From NCBI GenBank assembly GCA_039184055.1, contig JBCDBH010000135.1, positions 1-14,136 of the forward strand: a stretch of 14,136 nt of DNA, in the 5' to 3' direction. A model generated the notes under the pieces. The model was not told where the DNA came from. It did not search any database and saw only the letters and a program-made list of their open reading frames with translations. Position numbers and translations under genes: made by a program. The stretch is from JBCDBH01 sp039184055 (lineage in GTDB: Bacteria; Acidobacteriota; Thermoanaerobaculia; Multivoradales; J023). Of the stretch, positions 5,459 to 13,516 are shown in pieces. Each line of letters begins with the position of its first letter. The stretch's first letter is position 1.

Positions 5459-7189
5459 ATGAAGCTTCGTTATATCGCACTCTTTCTTTTCTTTGCGACA
5501 ACCATGACACCACTTGGCGCCCAAGACATCGACTCGACCTTCGCCGAACGTTTCGGCCGGTTGGCGCTCGACTGTGTCGCCCAGGAGTATCCGAACAAGA
5601 TCGCGCACGTGCTCGCTGGTGACGAGGACGCGTTACCGCCCCGTGAGCTGACGCCGGCGTTTTTCGGTTGCTATGACTGGCATTCGGCGGTGCATGGCCA
5701 TTGGCTGTTGGCACGTTTGGCGCGCACGTGGCCGGAGAGCACGCTGGCTCCGGAGGCCCGCGCGGCGCTCGCGGTGAGTCTGACGCCGGAGAAGATCGCT
5801 GGCGAGGTGCGGTATCTGGAAGGGCCGGGGAGGGTGTCGTTCGAGCGACCTTATGGCCTCGCCTGGTTGCTTCAACTGGCCGCCGAGCTTCGCGAGTGGA
5901 ACCATCCTCAGGCACGGGAGTGGGCGATAGCGATCGAGCCGCTCGAACAGCTCGCCGCGGCACGGCTACGCGAGTGGATTCCCAAGCTGACGCATCCGAT
6001 TCGAATCGGTGAGCATGCGCAGACCGCGTTCGCCTTCGGGCTGATCTACGATTGGGCATTGCATACGAACGATCGTGAGACCCTGTCGGTGGTACGTGAG
6101 GCGTCGAAGCGGTTTTACCTCGGCGATCGTGGTTGCCCACTCGCCTACGAGCCGTCGGGGCACGATTTCCTATCGCCTTGTTTGGCCGAGGCCGATTTGG
6201 TGCGACGTCTTCTCACTCCCACCGAATTCGCCGCATGGCTGGGGAGCTTTCTACCGACCATCCCGCTCGATGACGATGCACCGCTCTGGTTGTCTCCGGC
6301 CGTGGTGAGTGATCCGGGTGATCCCAAGCTTTCGCATCTCGATGGTCTCAATCTCAGCCGAGCCTGGATGATCGAAGGCATCGTCAGCGCCCTGCCCACC
6401 CTGGACCCACGGATCCAACCTCTCCTCGATACCGCGCGAGCCCATCGTGAAGCCGGCTTGGCAGCGGTGACCGGTGAACATTACGAAGGTGGCCATTGGC
6501 TGGGTAGCTTCGCGATGTACCTGGTGAGCGCTCGTGGGGGTAGTCGCGTGATCATCTCCGGACCGTTCGATGTCATCTATCGGGGTGTCGATCGGGGCAC
6601 CGTCGAAGACGTCGTACTGCCACGCGCCCACAAGGCGCTCGCCGATGTCACGGGCTATCTGGGTCTATCGTTCGACGAGCGCATCACCATCGATCTCAGC
6701 AGTCGGCACCGCGTACCCAATCAGAGGGGCAACACCATCAACCTGCCGGCGGGCACGCTTTACAACGATCCGGACGGGTACGGTATCTCCATGGTCCATG
6801 AAATCACCCATGTCGTCGCCGCGAGTGCCTATCGCCCCGATCGTTTCTATGACGACGGTCTTGCTGTCTACCTCCAAGCGAGATTCGGTATGGCGTCGTC
6901 CTATCCCAACTTCGAGCGCGATCTCCACCAGGAGACCGTTGCCATCGCCGCGGAGAACGGCTGGTATCTATCGCTCGGCAAAGCCGAGAACATCCGTCGC
7001 TTTACCAAGTCGAGAGTGCAACGAAAGCTCGCCTACCTGCAAGAGGGTTCGTTTACCAAGTTTCTGATCGAACGGGATGGGCTCGAGAAGTATATGAAGG
7101 TTTACCTTGGTGAGTCGCTCGAAGACGTCTACGGCAAAGATCTCGCGACGCTCGAGACCGAGTGGCGAGAATTGCTCGAAGCCCTTTGA
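5459..7189 (+). CDS. Secreted DUF2891 protein fused to a zinc-metallopeptidase-like domain
   Basis: Of the 576 aa, residues 1-21 form a Sec signal peptide (MKLRYIALFLFFATTMTPLG, then AQ). Residues about 27-358 match the DUF2891 family closely: EYPNKIAHVL, PRELTPAFFGCYDWHSAVHG (61-80), FERPYGLAWLL (128-138), the CP--YEPSGHDFLSPCLAEADL stretch (226-247), HLDGLNLSRAW (293-303) and GGHWLGSFAMY (344-354). These conserved Trp, His and Asp residues look like an alpha/alpha-toroid catalytic or sugar-binding face; the family has no function I can state. From about 370 the protein continues as a gluzincin-like peptidase: HEITH at 447-451, then DDGLAVYLQ (465-473), where related peptidases usually have EGLA, and a helical tail ending LETEWRELLEAL. 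DUF2891 proteins normally end near 350 aa, so the fusion is notable. It should act in the periplasm or outside the cell. The start has no SD (see the TACGAT box). Convergent with the radical SAM gene, 29 bp apart. Confidence 0.85.
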   Translation: MKLRYIALFLFFATTMTPLGAQDIDSTFAERFGRLALDCVAQEYPNKIAHVLAGDEDALPPRELTPAFFGCYDWHSAVHGHWLLARLARTWPESTLAPEARAALAVSLTPEKIAGEVRYLEGPGRVSFERPYGLAWLLQLAAELREWNHPQAREWAIAIEPLEQLAAARLREWIPKLTHPIRIGEHAQTAFAFGLIYDWALHTNDRETLSVVREASKRFYLGDRGCPLAYEPSGHDFLSPCLAEADLVRRLLTPTEFAAWLGSFLPTIPLDDDAPLWLSPAVVSDPGDPKLSHLDGLNLSRAWMIEGIVSALPTLDPRIQPLLDTARAHREAGLAAVTGEHYEGGHWLGSFAMYLVSARGGSRVIISGPFDVIYRGVDRGTVEDVVLPRAHKALADVTGYLGLSFDERITIDLSSRHRVPNQRGNTINLPAGTLYNDPDGYGISMVHEITHVVAASAYRPDRFYDDGLAVYLQARFGMASSYPNFERDLHQETVAIAAENGWYLSLGKAENIRRFTKSRVQRKLAYLQEGSFTKFLIERDGLEKYMKVYLGESLEDVYGKDLATLETEWRELLEAL

Positions 7190-7218
7190 ATATGGATCGG
7201 TAGCGACGACTGAGCCTT

Positions 7219-8064
7219 CTACATCCGTCCGGCGAAGCCGTCGATGCCGACGCCCACTCGCTCGACATACCGTCGCGCCACGGTTTCCATTCGATCACGA
7301 TAGCCGATCTCGACCGACGCTGGATCGATCGCCGCCATGGCCGCGACGAGGGGCGTTTTTCGCGTCCGACGTCCGTCCGGAGTGCCATCGCCACCGATGA
7401 AGTGATCGAGCACGACGGCGTCGGCGACTTGGGCGATCCGGGCGAAGAAGGTGTCGGGATCGGCGATCGGGAGGAGAGGGGAGACGGTGATGACGACCTG
7501 GAGACCCGCCTCGCGTAGCTGACGCGCCGCCTCGAAGCGTCTTTCGAGGGGGCTGCCGTGAGGTGGTAGGCTCGGCAGGCACTCGCGATCAGTTTCGATG
7601 GAGAGATGGACTCGCAGCCGACAGCGCTTGGCCAAAGCTTCGAGCCCATCACGCGCTTCGAGCACGCGGTGGCTGTGAGTTTGGATGACCAGCTCGTCCG
7701 GTGGCTGGTCGAGCATGGCCTGGAGCAGGGCTCGGGTGACGCCAGCGCGGCGCTCGAGTGGCTGGAAGGGCTCGGTGGCGCTCGAGAGGAAAATCGAGAA
7801 GCCACCTCGGTGTTTGCGCGCCCAGCGTCGTTCGCGGTCGACGTGTTCGCGATAGGCGTCGGCGGCGTTGACACGTGCTTCGACGAAATCACCCCATGCC
7901 TGCCCCCGGGTCACCCAGGGGTTGTGACGGACATAGCAGCCGACCCCGCACAGCGAATGACCGAGGGCACAGCCACGGTACGGCTGGGCGGAGTGCGAGG
8001 TGACGGTGGCGAGATAGCCGCTGGTCCGGGTGAGAATGGAGCGTACGGTGTTCGTGGTCCACAT
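7219..8064 (-). CDS. Radical SAM protein of the spore-photoproduct-lyase-like group, unusual cysteine spacing
   Basis: The 281-aa protein matches the SPL-like radical SAM pattern: TSGYLATVT--SAQPYRGC (14-32), SIFLSSATEPFQPLERRAGV (90-109), LVIQTHSHRVLEARDGLEAL (125-144), VHLSIETD (152-159), PLERRFEAARQLREAGLQV (172-190) and VSPLLPI (194-200). In canonical members the [4Fe-4S] ligands are CX3CX2C; here the cysteines in the expected place are Cys32, Cys39 and Cys43, a CX6CX3C arrangement, followed by YVRHNPW. It probably still binds a cluster and SAM; the substrate is unknown and could be DNA repair or another radical reaction. There is no signal peptide, so it is cytoplasmic. The ATG at 8064 is used although the nearest strong SD lies 33 nt away (see 8098-8104). 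It is divergent from the secreted nuclease and convergent with the DUF2891 gene. Confidence 0.75.
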   Translation of the reverse strand: MWTTNTVRSILTRTSGYLATVTSHSAQPYRGCALGHSLCGVGCYVRHNPWVTRGQAWGDFVEARVNAADAYREHVDRERRWARKHRGGFSIFLSSATEPFQPLERRAGVTRALLQAMLDQPPDELVIQTHSHRVLEARDGLEALAKRCRLRVHLSIETDRECLPSLPPHGSPLERRFEAARQLREAGLQVVITVSPLLPIADPDTFFARIAQVADAVVLDHFIGGDGTPDGRRTRKTPLVAAMAAIDPASVEIGYRDRMETVARRYVERVGVGIDGFAGRM

Positions 8065-8097
8065 GGGCGAGCGTTGCGTGTTGCGCGGCGTTTTTCT

Positions 8098-8104
8098 CCT
8101 CCTT
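8098..8104 (-). promoter_or_regulatory. Perfect AAGGAGG placed too far from the radical SAM ATG
   Basis: AAGGAGG on the minus strand is 33 nt upstream of the ATG at 8064, too far for normal initiation. In the reading frame of the gene the only start-like codon at proper spacing is ACG, which would add ten residues (TPRNTQRSP plus Met). No ATG, GTG or TTG falls in the gap. It may mark a rare ACG start, a changed start codon or a regulatory leader. Confidence 0.35.
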
Positions 8105-8151
8105 CACGGGAGATTCATGTGGGCACCATAGAACGTTCAATGAAAATGAAA

Positions 8152-8163
8152 ACGACGCGTCGT
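8152..8163. promoter_or_regulatory. 12-bp perfect palindrome ACGACGCGTCGT in the divergent intergenic region
   Basis: The palindrome sits between the radical SAM gene (minus) and the nuclease gene (plus), and its right end abuts the inverted repeat at 8161-8193. Position and symmetry fit a dimeric repressor site, but CG-rich palindromes of this size also occur by chance in such DNA. Confidence 0.25.
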
Positions 8164-8193
8164 GTTGGATTCGTCCCACTTCAAGCCAACACG
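8161..8193. repeat. Inverted repeat CGTGTTGG / CCAACACG with 17-bp spacer
   Basis: Perfect 8-bp arms at 8161-8168 and 8186-8193 lie in the 207-bp divergent intergenic region, about 80 bp before the nuclease start. This could be an operator with half-sites about two and a half helical turns apart, centre to centre, or a weak stem in the mRNA leader. No T-run follows, so it is not a terminator. Confidence 0.35.
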
Positions 8194-8260
8194 TCGCCGC
8201 GGTCGGTGGGTGTTTCCGCCCCAATCTCGGCTCATCGACCGTCCCCCAGCATCGTCTCAC

Positions 8261-8266
8261 GAGGAG
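8261..8266 (+). promoter_or_regulatory. Shine-Dalgarno (GAGGAG) deciding the nuclease start
   Basis: GAGGAG ends 5 nt before the ATG at 8272. The open frame extends a further 666 nt upstream to 7606, but that stretch is antisense to the radical SAM gene, whereas the ATG at 8272 begins a textbook signal peptide. Confidence 0.75.
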
Positions 8267-8271
8267 TGAAC

Positions 8272-11200
8272 ATGTCCCCCAGGTCCGCGACCTCCCTTCT
8301 TGCCGCGCTGCTCGCGGCGATTCTGCTCGCCGCGCCCGCGCTCGCCGGTCCGATGGTGATCGCCGAAACGAGCTTCGAAGAGCCGACACCGGCCGCGCAA
8401 TATGTCGATACCGGCGACCCGATGGTCGATCACGCGCTACTCAACAACGCGGGTCAAACGCCGGTCAACTACACCTCGATCGGTGGCGAGCTGGGGTTCA
8501 CCTCCTTCTACTTCAACACCCGTAACTCGACGGGTTTGACCGATGGCGACTTTGTCGGGCCGACCGCGTTCACGGGGGATGTCGGCGCCTTTACCGACGG
8601 CACCCAGGGTTTCCAGATTCAGGACGCCGACGGCAAGATGACCGTCACCCTCGACACGGTGGATCTCACCGGGTTCACCAGCCCGTCGGTGAGCCTCGAT
8701 TATTTCGTCGTCTCGACCAACTGGGAGAGCGACGACTTGGCCCGGATTTGGGTCGAGATCGACGGCGGTACCGAGATCGACATTCTCAACACCACCGGGA
8801 GCGACATCGACGATCTGATGATCGAAGGCAGCTGGGAGTTGGGCACGGCCAATCTCACCGGTGCCACCATGGCGACGCTGCGTTTCGAGCTCGACAGCAA
8901 CGCCGCCGCGGAATCGATCTACATCGACAACATCATGTTCCTCGGCACCCCGGCTGTGGTCGATCCGGTGATCAACGAGTTTCAACCCAAGGGCACCGAG
9001 TTCGTCGAGCTCTACAACCCGGGTAGTAGCACCGTCGACGTTTCCGGCTGGTACCTCGACGACGCCGATTGCGGCTCGGGCTCGAGCACCATCGGCGTGT
9101 CGTCGTTTGGCGCGGGCGATTTCCTCGTCATCAATTCAGGTGGCGCTGGCGACAACTTCAGTCTCGACAACGCCGGTGACTTCATCGTGCTCTGTGACGA
9201 CACCGACACCGAAATCGACCGTGTCGCCTATGGTGACGAAGGTCCGGCACCGATCGGTCCGTCGGCATCGGGCGGCATGCCGTATTCAGTCGCGCGTGTC
9301 AGCGATGGTGTCGACACCGACGACGACGCTCGCGACTTCAATATCGATCCGACCCCGACCTCTGGGTCCAGCAATGACGTGCCGGCCAACAACCTCGGTG
9401 GCACCGTCCTCCTCAACGAGATCGACGTCTTCCCAACCTCCGGCGGAGACATGATCGAGATCTACAACCCCACCGGCTCGCCAGTCGACGTTTCGGGTTG
9501 GCTGATTTCCGACGGTGACGACGTCGCGACGATCGGCACCTTCCCGGCGATCCCGGCCGGTGGTTTTCTCGCCCTCGATGAAGACAGCGATTGGACTCCC
9601 GAAGGCAGCACCGGGGTCGACTTCGCTTCGAATGATGTTGCGTATCTTTTCGATCCCACCGGTGTGCGGGTCGATCAGATCGGTTGGATGGGTGAGTTCG
9701 AGGACGACTGTTTCGCGCGTCTGCCCGATGGCGCCGGTCCGAACGACGCCTACGATTTCGCCACGCAGAGCGTCGGCGGCATGTTCGTCGACCAGGCCTG
9801 TACCCTCGGCGCCACCAACGGTGGTGGCGGCACGATGATCGACCTGGTGATCAACGAGGTCGATTACGACACGCTCGGTGGTGACAACGCCGAATTCGTC
9901 GAGCTCAAGAACGTCGGCGTCGGCACTCTCGATCTCAGCGGGCTCGAGCTCCAGGTGATCAATGGCAACGGTGGTGGCGCGGTCAACGCCGGAACCTTCG
10001 CGCTCTCGGGCATGCTCGCCGCGGGGGACTACTACGTCATCTGTCAGTCGATGGCCAACACCCCGAATTGCGACCAGGAAGAGATGTCGATGTCGATCCA
10101 GAACGGCTCGCCGGACGCGGTCGCCGTCGCCGAAACCTCGGGTGGGGCGATCGTCGACACGGTGAGCTACGAAGGTGACACCGGCGCGCCGTACACCGAG
10201 ACCGCTGGCATCAACCCGGCCGACAACAACGACGACGCCTTCTTCGGCATCTCGCGTTCGCCCGATGGCACCGACACCGACGACAACTCGGCCGATTTCA
10301 TCCAGGCGTGCATCACCCCGGGTGAGGTCAACACCACCGACAACTCGAGCTGCCCGGATCCGGGCTTCATGCTGCCGGCACTGGTGATCAACGAGGTCGA
10401 TTACGACCAGCCGGGCACGGACGACGCCGAGTTCGTCGAGATTCTCAACAACAGCGGTGCGGCGGTCGATCTGAGCGGCTACGAGGTGCGCGCCATCAAC
10501 GGCAGCGGCGGTGGCGCGGTGGTCTCCGAGACCTACGCGCTGTCGGGCATGGTTGCCGACGGCGATTACTTCGTGCTTTGTCAGTCGATGATGTTGACCC
10601 CGAATTGCGACCAGGAAGAGACCGGTATCTCGCTTCAGAATGGTCCTCCCGACGCGGTGGCCCTGGCCTTCACGTCGACCGGTGAGATCGTCGACACGGT
10701 GAGCTACGAAGGTGACACCGGCGCGCCCTACACCGAGACCGCGGGCATCAACCCGGCCGACAACAACGACGATGACTTCTTCGGCATCTCGCGTGCACCG
10801 GACGGCACCGACACCGACGACAACTCGGCCGATTTCATCCAGGCGTGCATCACCCCGGGTGAGGTCAACACCACCGACAACTCGAGCTGCCCGAATCCGA
10901 TTCCGGCGGTGATGGTCGAGATCTTCGAGATCCAGGGTGACGGTCTGCTCTCGCCCTTCGATGGTGCGAACGTCATCACCCAGAACAACGTCGTCACCGC
11001 GGTGGGAACCGACGGCTTCTTCATGCAGACGCCAGCGGCACGTGACGATGGTGATCCCGACACCTCGAACGGCATCTTCGTGTTCACCGGCGTCATGCCG
11101 GGCGTCAGCGAGGGTGACCTGGTCGACGTCGAAGGCACGGCGGTCGAATTCTTCGAGCACACGCAGATCACCGCCACCATGGTGACCATGGTCGGCACGC

Positions 11201-13491
11201 AGGCGCTCCCGACGCCGATCGATCTCGGTACCGCGATCTCGACCGACCCGAACATGCCGACCTGCGACATCATGGGTGCCGACGTCTTCGAGGCGGCCTA
11301 CGAGTGTCTCGAGAGCATGTACGTCACCAGCACGGGTATCACCATCAGCGGCAGCCAGGGTTTCGGTAGCGATCCGATCGCCGAGCCCTTCGTGGTCGCG
11401 GGCACCACGCGCTCCTTCCGCGAGCCGGGTATCGAATTCCCGGGTCTGATGGGGCTGCCGGTCTTCGACGGCAATGTCGAGGTCTTCGAGGTCGATCCCG
11501 ACAAGCTCGGTCTGCCCAACATCGCGGTGCGCAGCCTCACCGGCTACACCGCCACCGGTGGTCTCGGCTTCGACTTCGGTCAATACGAGATCTGGCCCAA
11601 CGCCTACGCCTTCGATCCGGATCCGACCCTGCCGGTGCCGGTGCGAGCACGCAACGCCGGCGAGCTGACCGTCGGCTCGCTCAACATGTTCCGCTTCTTC
11701 GACGACGTCGACGATCCGGGTGACGACCAGGTGGTTTCGACCGCCGAATACGACACCCGGCGCGCCAAATTCGTCCAGTACATCCTCGACGTGCTCGACG
11801 CCCCCGACATTCTCGGTGTGCAAGAGGTCGAGAGTCTCAACGTGCTGAACGATCTAGCGGCCGACATCGCGCTCGTCGAGGGCACGGTCAACTACACCGC
11901 CTACCTCGAAGAGGGCAACGATGTCGGTGGCATCGACGTCGGCTTCCTGGTGCGTGACACCGTCACCGTCGACACGACTACCCAATTGGGAGCTCTGGAG
12001 ACCCTCACCTTCGACGGCTCGCTGCTCCACGATCGGCCGCCCTTCCTGCTCGAAGGTCGGTACACGGCCAATGGTGTCGATTTCCCGATCGCGGTGATGG
12101 TCAACCACAACCGCTCGCTCGGTGGCATCGATGATCCGGCCGACGGCCCGCGTGTGCGTCAGAAGCGTCTCGAGCAGGCGCAGTCGATCGCCCAGAAGGT
12201 TCAGGACTTCCAGACCATGAACCCGACCGTGTCGCTGGTCCTCGTGGGTGACAACAACGCCTTCGAGTTCACCGACGGCTACGTCGACGTGATCGGTCAG
12301 ATCGTCGGTGACATCAACCCCGCCGACAATCTGCTCTCCGGTCCGGATCTGGTCGATCCCAACCTGCGGATCGAGGTCATCGAGCAGCTGCCGGCCGAAG
12401 AGCGGTACTCGTTCATCTTCCGCGGCAACGCCCAGACGCTCGACCACGCCCTCACCTCCACCGTCGCGCAGCCCTTCGTGCGCGGCATGGAATTCGGTCG
12501 TGGCAACGCCGACGCCCCCGAGATCGAGATCGACACCGATCTCAACGCGCTCTACTCGTCGGATCACGATGGCTTCGTGCTCTACCTGATGACCGATCGG
12601 GACGGTGACGGCATTGCCGACGACGTCGACAACTGCCCGGACACCGTCAACACCGATCAGGCCAACAACGACGGCGACAGTCTCGGCAACGTCTGTGACA
12701 ACTGCCCGGACGTCGACAACGAGGACCAAGCCAACAACGACGGCGACAGTCTCGGCAACGCCTGTGACAACTGCCCGGACGTCGACAACGAAGATCAAGC
12801 CAACAACGATGGCGACATGTTCGGCAACGTCTGCGACAACTGCCCGGACGTCGCCAACGACGACCAGGCCAACAACGATGGCGACCTCTTCGGTAACGCG
12901 TGCGACAACTGCCCGGACGTGGCCAACAACGACCAGGCCGACATGGACATGGACATGATCGGCAACGTTTGCGACAACTGTCCGGACACTCCCAACACCG
13001 ACCAGGCCAACAACGACGGCGACATGTTCGGCAACGTCTGCGACAACTGCCCGGACGACGCCAACGACGATCAGGCCGACATCGACATGGATGGTCTCGG
13101 TGACGCCTGCGACGACTGCAACAACCTGTTGCCGCCGGAGCTCACCGTCATCGACCAGACCGAAACCTCGGTCACCGTATTGATCGAAGACTGTGCCGGC
13201 GTCCTCGACGTCCAGCTCGGTCCCGACTCGATCAACGTCCAGCTGATGATCATCGACGGCATGCTCGGCGATCCCATGATCACCGTGCAGATCGACGCCA
13301 TCGATCCCAACCAATTCGCTTTCGTCCAGCTCCTCACCACCGACGGTGATCAGCTCGACGGCAGCCTCGAGCTCGAAATCGGGCTCGGTACCTCCCCGAT
13401 CGAGATTCCGACCGCCAGCGAATACGGCCTCGGCCTACTCGCCATCCTCCTCGCCCTCGCCGGCGCGGCGGTGATCCGGCGTCGTGCTTGA
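8272..13491 (+). CDS. Giant secreted multidomain nuclease: four lamin-tail domains, OB fold, EEP nuclease, TSP3 repeats, IPTL-CTERM-like tail
   Basis: The 1739-aa product has a Sec signal (1-25, cleavage after ALA) and a beta-sandwich-like domain (about 28-230, ending IYIDNIMFLG). Four lamin-tail-domain units follow, opening VINEFQPKG (233), LLNEIDVFP (380), VINEVDYD (526) and VINEVDYD (705); the last two are near-identical. An OB-fold-like segment (about 880-1125) precedes an endonuclease/exonuclease/phosphatase domain (1132-1440) of ExeM/NucH type. Metal and catalytic residues are visible: Asn1138 (SLNMF), Glu1185 (QEVE), His1279 (VNH), Asp1327 and Asn1329 (GDNNAF), Asp1391-His1392 (LDH), Asp1431-His1432 (SDHD). 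Seven calcium-binding TSP3 repeats (1453-1613) and a beta-rich stretch lead to IPTASEYG plus a hydrophobic helix and RRRA (1712-1739), like an IPTL-CTERM anchor with Tyr for Trp. It probably degrades extracellular DNA at the cell surface, for nutrients, biofilm turnover or escape from DNA traps. It is strongly acidic, as exported calcium-binding proteins often are. A terminator follows. Confidence 0.88.
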   Translation: MSPRSATSLLAALLAAILLAAPALAGPMVIAETSFEEPTPAAQYVDTGDPMVDHALLNNAGQTPVNYTSIGGELGFTSFYFNTRNSTGLTDGDFVGPTAFTGDVGAFTDGTQGFQIQDADGKMTVTLDTVDLTGFTSPSVSLDYFVVSTNWESDDLARIWVEIDGGTEIDILNTTGSDIDDLMIEGSWELGTANLTGATMATLRFELDSNAAAESIYIDNIMFLGTPAVVDPVINEFQPKGTEFVELYNPGSSTVDVSGWYLDDADCGSGSSTIGVSSFGAGDFLVINSGGAGDNFSLDNAGDFIVLCDDTDTEIDRVAYGDEGPAPIGPSASGGMPYSVARVSDGVDTDDDARDFNIDPTPTSGSSNDVPANNLGGTVLLNEIDVFPTSGGDMIEIYNPTGSPVDVSGWLISDGDDVATIGTFPAIPAGGFLALDEDSDWTPEGSTGVDFASNDVAYLFDPTGVRVDQIGWMGEFEDDCFARLPDGAGPNDAYDFATQSVGGMFVDQACTLGATNGGGGTMIDLVINEVDYDTLGGDNAEFVELKNVGVGTLDLSGLELQVINGNGGGAVNAGTFALSGMLAAGDYYVICQSMANTPNCDQEEMSMSIQNGSPDAVAVAETSGGAIVDTVSYEGDTGAPYTETAGINPADNNDDAFFGISRSPDGTDTDDNSADFIQACITPGEVNTTDNSSCPDPGFMLPALVINEVDYDQPGTDDAEFVEILNNSGAAVDLSGYEVRAINGSGGGAVVSETYALSGMVADGDYFVLCQSMMLTPNCDQEETGISLQNGPPDAVALAFTSTGEIVDTVSYEGDTGAPYTETAGINPADNNDDDFFGISRAPDGTDTDDNSADFIQACITPGEVNTTDNSSCPNPIPAVMVEIFEIQGDGLLSPFDGANVITQNNVVTAVGTDGFFMQTPAARDDGDPDTSNGIFVFTGVMPGVSEGDLVDVEGTAVEFFEHTQITATMVTMVGTQALPTPIDLGTAISTDPNMPTCDIMGADVFEAAYECLESMYVTSTGITISGSQGFGSDPIAEPFVVAGTTRSFREPGIEFPGLMGLPVFDGNVEVFEVDPDKLGLPNIAVRSLTGYTATGGLGFDFGQYEIWPNAYAFDPDPTLPVPVRARNAGELTVGSLNMFRFFDDVDDPGDDQVVSTAEYDTRRAKFVQYILDVLDAPDILGVQEVESLNVLNDLAADIALVEGTVNYTAYLEEGNDVGGIDVGFLVRDTVTVDTTTQLGALETLTFDGSLLHDRPPFLLEGRYTANGVDFPIAVMVNHNRSLGGIDDPADGPRVRQKRLEQAQSIAQKVQDFQTMNPTVSLVLVGDNNAFEFTDGYVDVIGQIVGDINPADNLLSGPDLVDPNLRIEVIEQLPAEERYSFIFRGNAQTLDHALTSTVAQPFVRGMEFGRGNADAPEIEIDTDLNALYSSDHDGFVLYLMTDRDGDGIADDVDNCPDTVNTDQANNDGDSLGNVCDNCPDVDNEDQANNDGDSLGNACDNCPDVDNEDQANNDGDMFGNVCDNCPDVANDDQANNDGDLFGNACDNCPDVANNDQADMDMDMIGNVCDNCPDTPNTDQANNDGDMFGNVCDNCPDDANDDQADIDMDGLGDACDDCNNLLPPELTVIDQTETSVTVLIEDCAGVLDVQLGPDSINVQLMIIDGMLGDPMITVQIDAIDPNQFAFVQLLTTDGDQLDGSLELEIGLGTSPIEIPTASEYGLGLLAILLALAGAAVIRRRA
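9847..10900 (+). repeat. Tandem 537-bp (179-codon) duplication inside the nuclease gene
   Basis: Unit one (9847-10363) and unit two (10384-10900) start with VINEVDYD and end with NSSCP, with a constant offset of 537 bp. Likeness is moderate in the first half and nearly complete at the DNA level in the last third of each unit (for example DTVSYEGDTGAPYTETAGIN from 10156 and 10693). This indicates a recent duplication or gene conversion. Each unit is one long lamin-tail domain. Confidence 0.85.
12628..13110 (+). repeat. Seven exact-length 69-bp TSP3 (calcium-binding) repeats
   Basis: Seven consecutive 23-residue units read DNCPD--N-DQANNDGD--GN-C. The phase is unbroken from 12628 to 13110, and a partial DDCNN follows. 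Regular Asp and Asn with one Cys pair per unit match thrombospondin type 3 repeats, which bind calcium and form a stiff stalk. Unit five (DQADMDMDMIGN) and unit seven (DQADIDMDGLGD) deviate in the calcium loop. The array links the nuclease domain to the membrane-proximal tail. Confidence 0.92.
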
Positions 13492-13516
13492 TCGGTAAGG
13501 GCCTATAGGGCAAAAG

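Noticed and set aside
5372..5608. Longer start of the caspase-like gene at ATG 5608
   Set aside because: It would overlap the divergent DUF2891 gene by 150 nt and adds a Cys/Lys/Arg-rich stretch unlike the family; the GTG at 5371 has an SD and fits the fold start.
8131..8138. GAACGTTC palindrome as a LexA box near the SPL-like gene
   Set aside because: The known GAAC/GTTC LexA sites have a 4-nt spacer between the half-sites; an 8-bp palindrome without a spacer is too short to call.
7606..8271. Upstream extension of the nuclease reading frame (222 extra codons)
   Set aside because: It is antisense to the radical SAM gene, has no signal peptide at its start, and the ATG at 8272 has a good SD and begins a clear Sec signal.
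9286..11823. 845-codon open frame on the minus strand
   Set aside because: It mirrors the acidic codon usage of the nuclease gene (Val/Arg/Asp/His-rich, low complexity) and has no family-like motif or SD.
11854..13314. 486-codon open frame on the minus strand
   Set aside because: It is a shadow of the nuclease and TSP3 region; its repeats VVVGLV... are the reverse complement of the TSP3 units.
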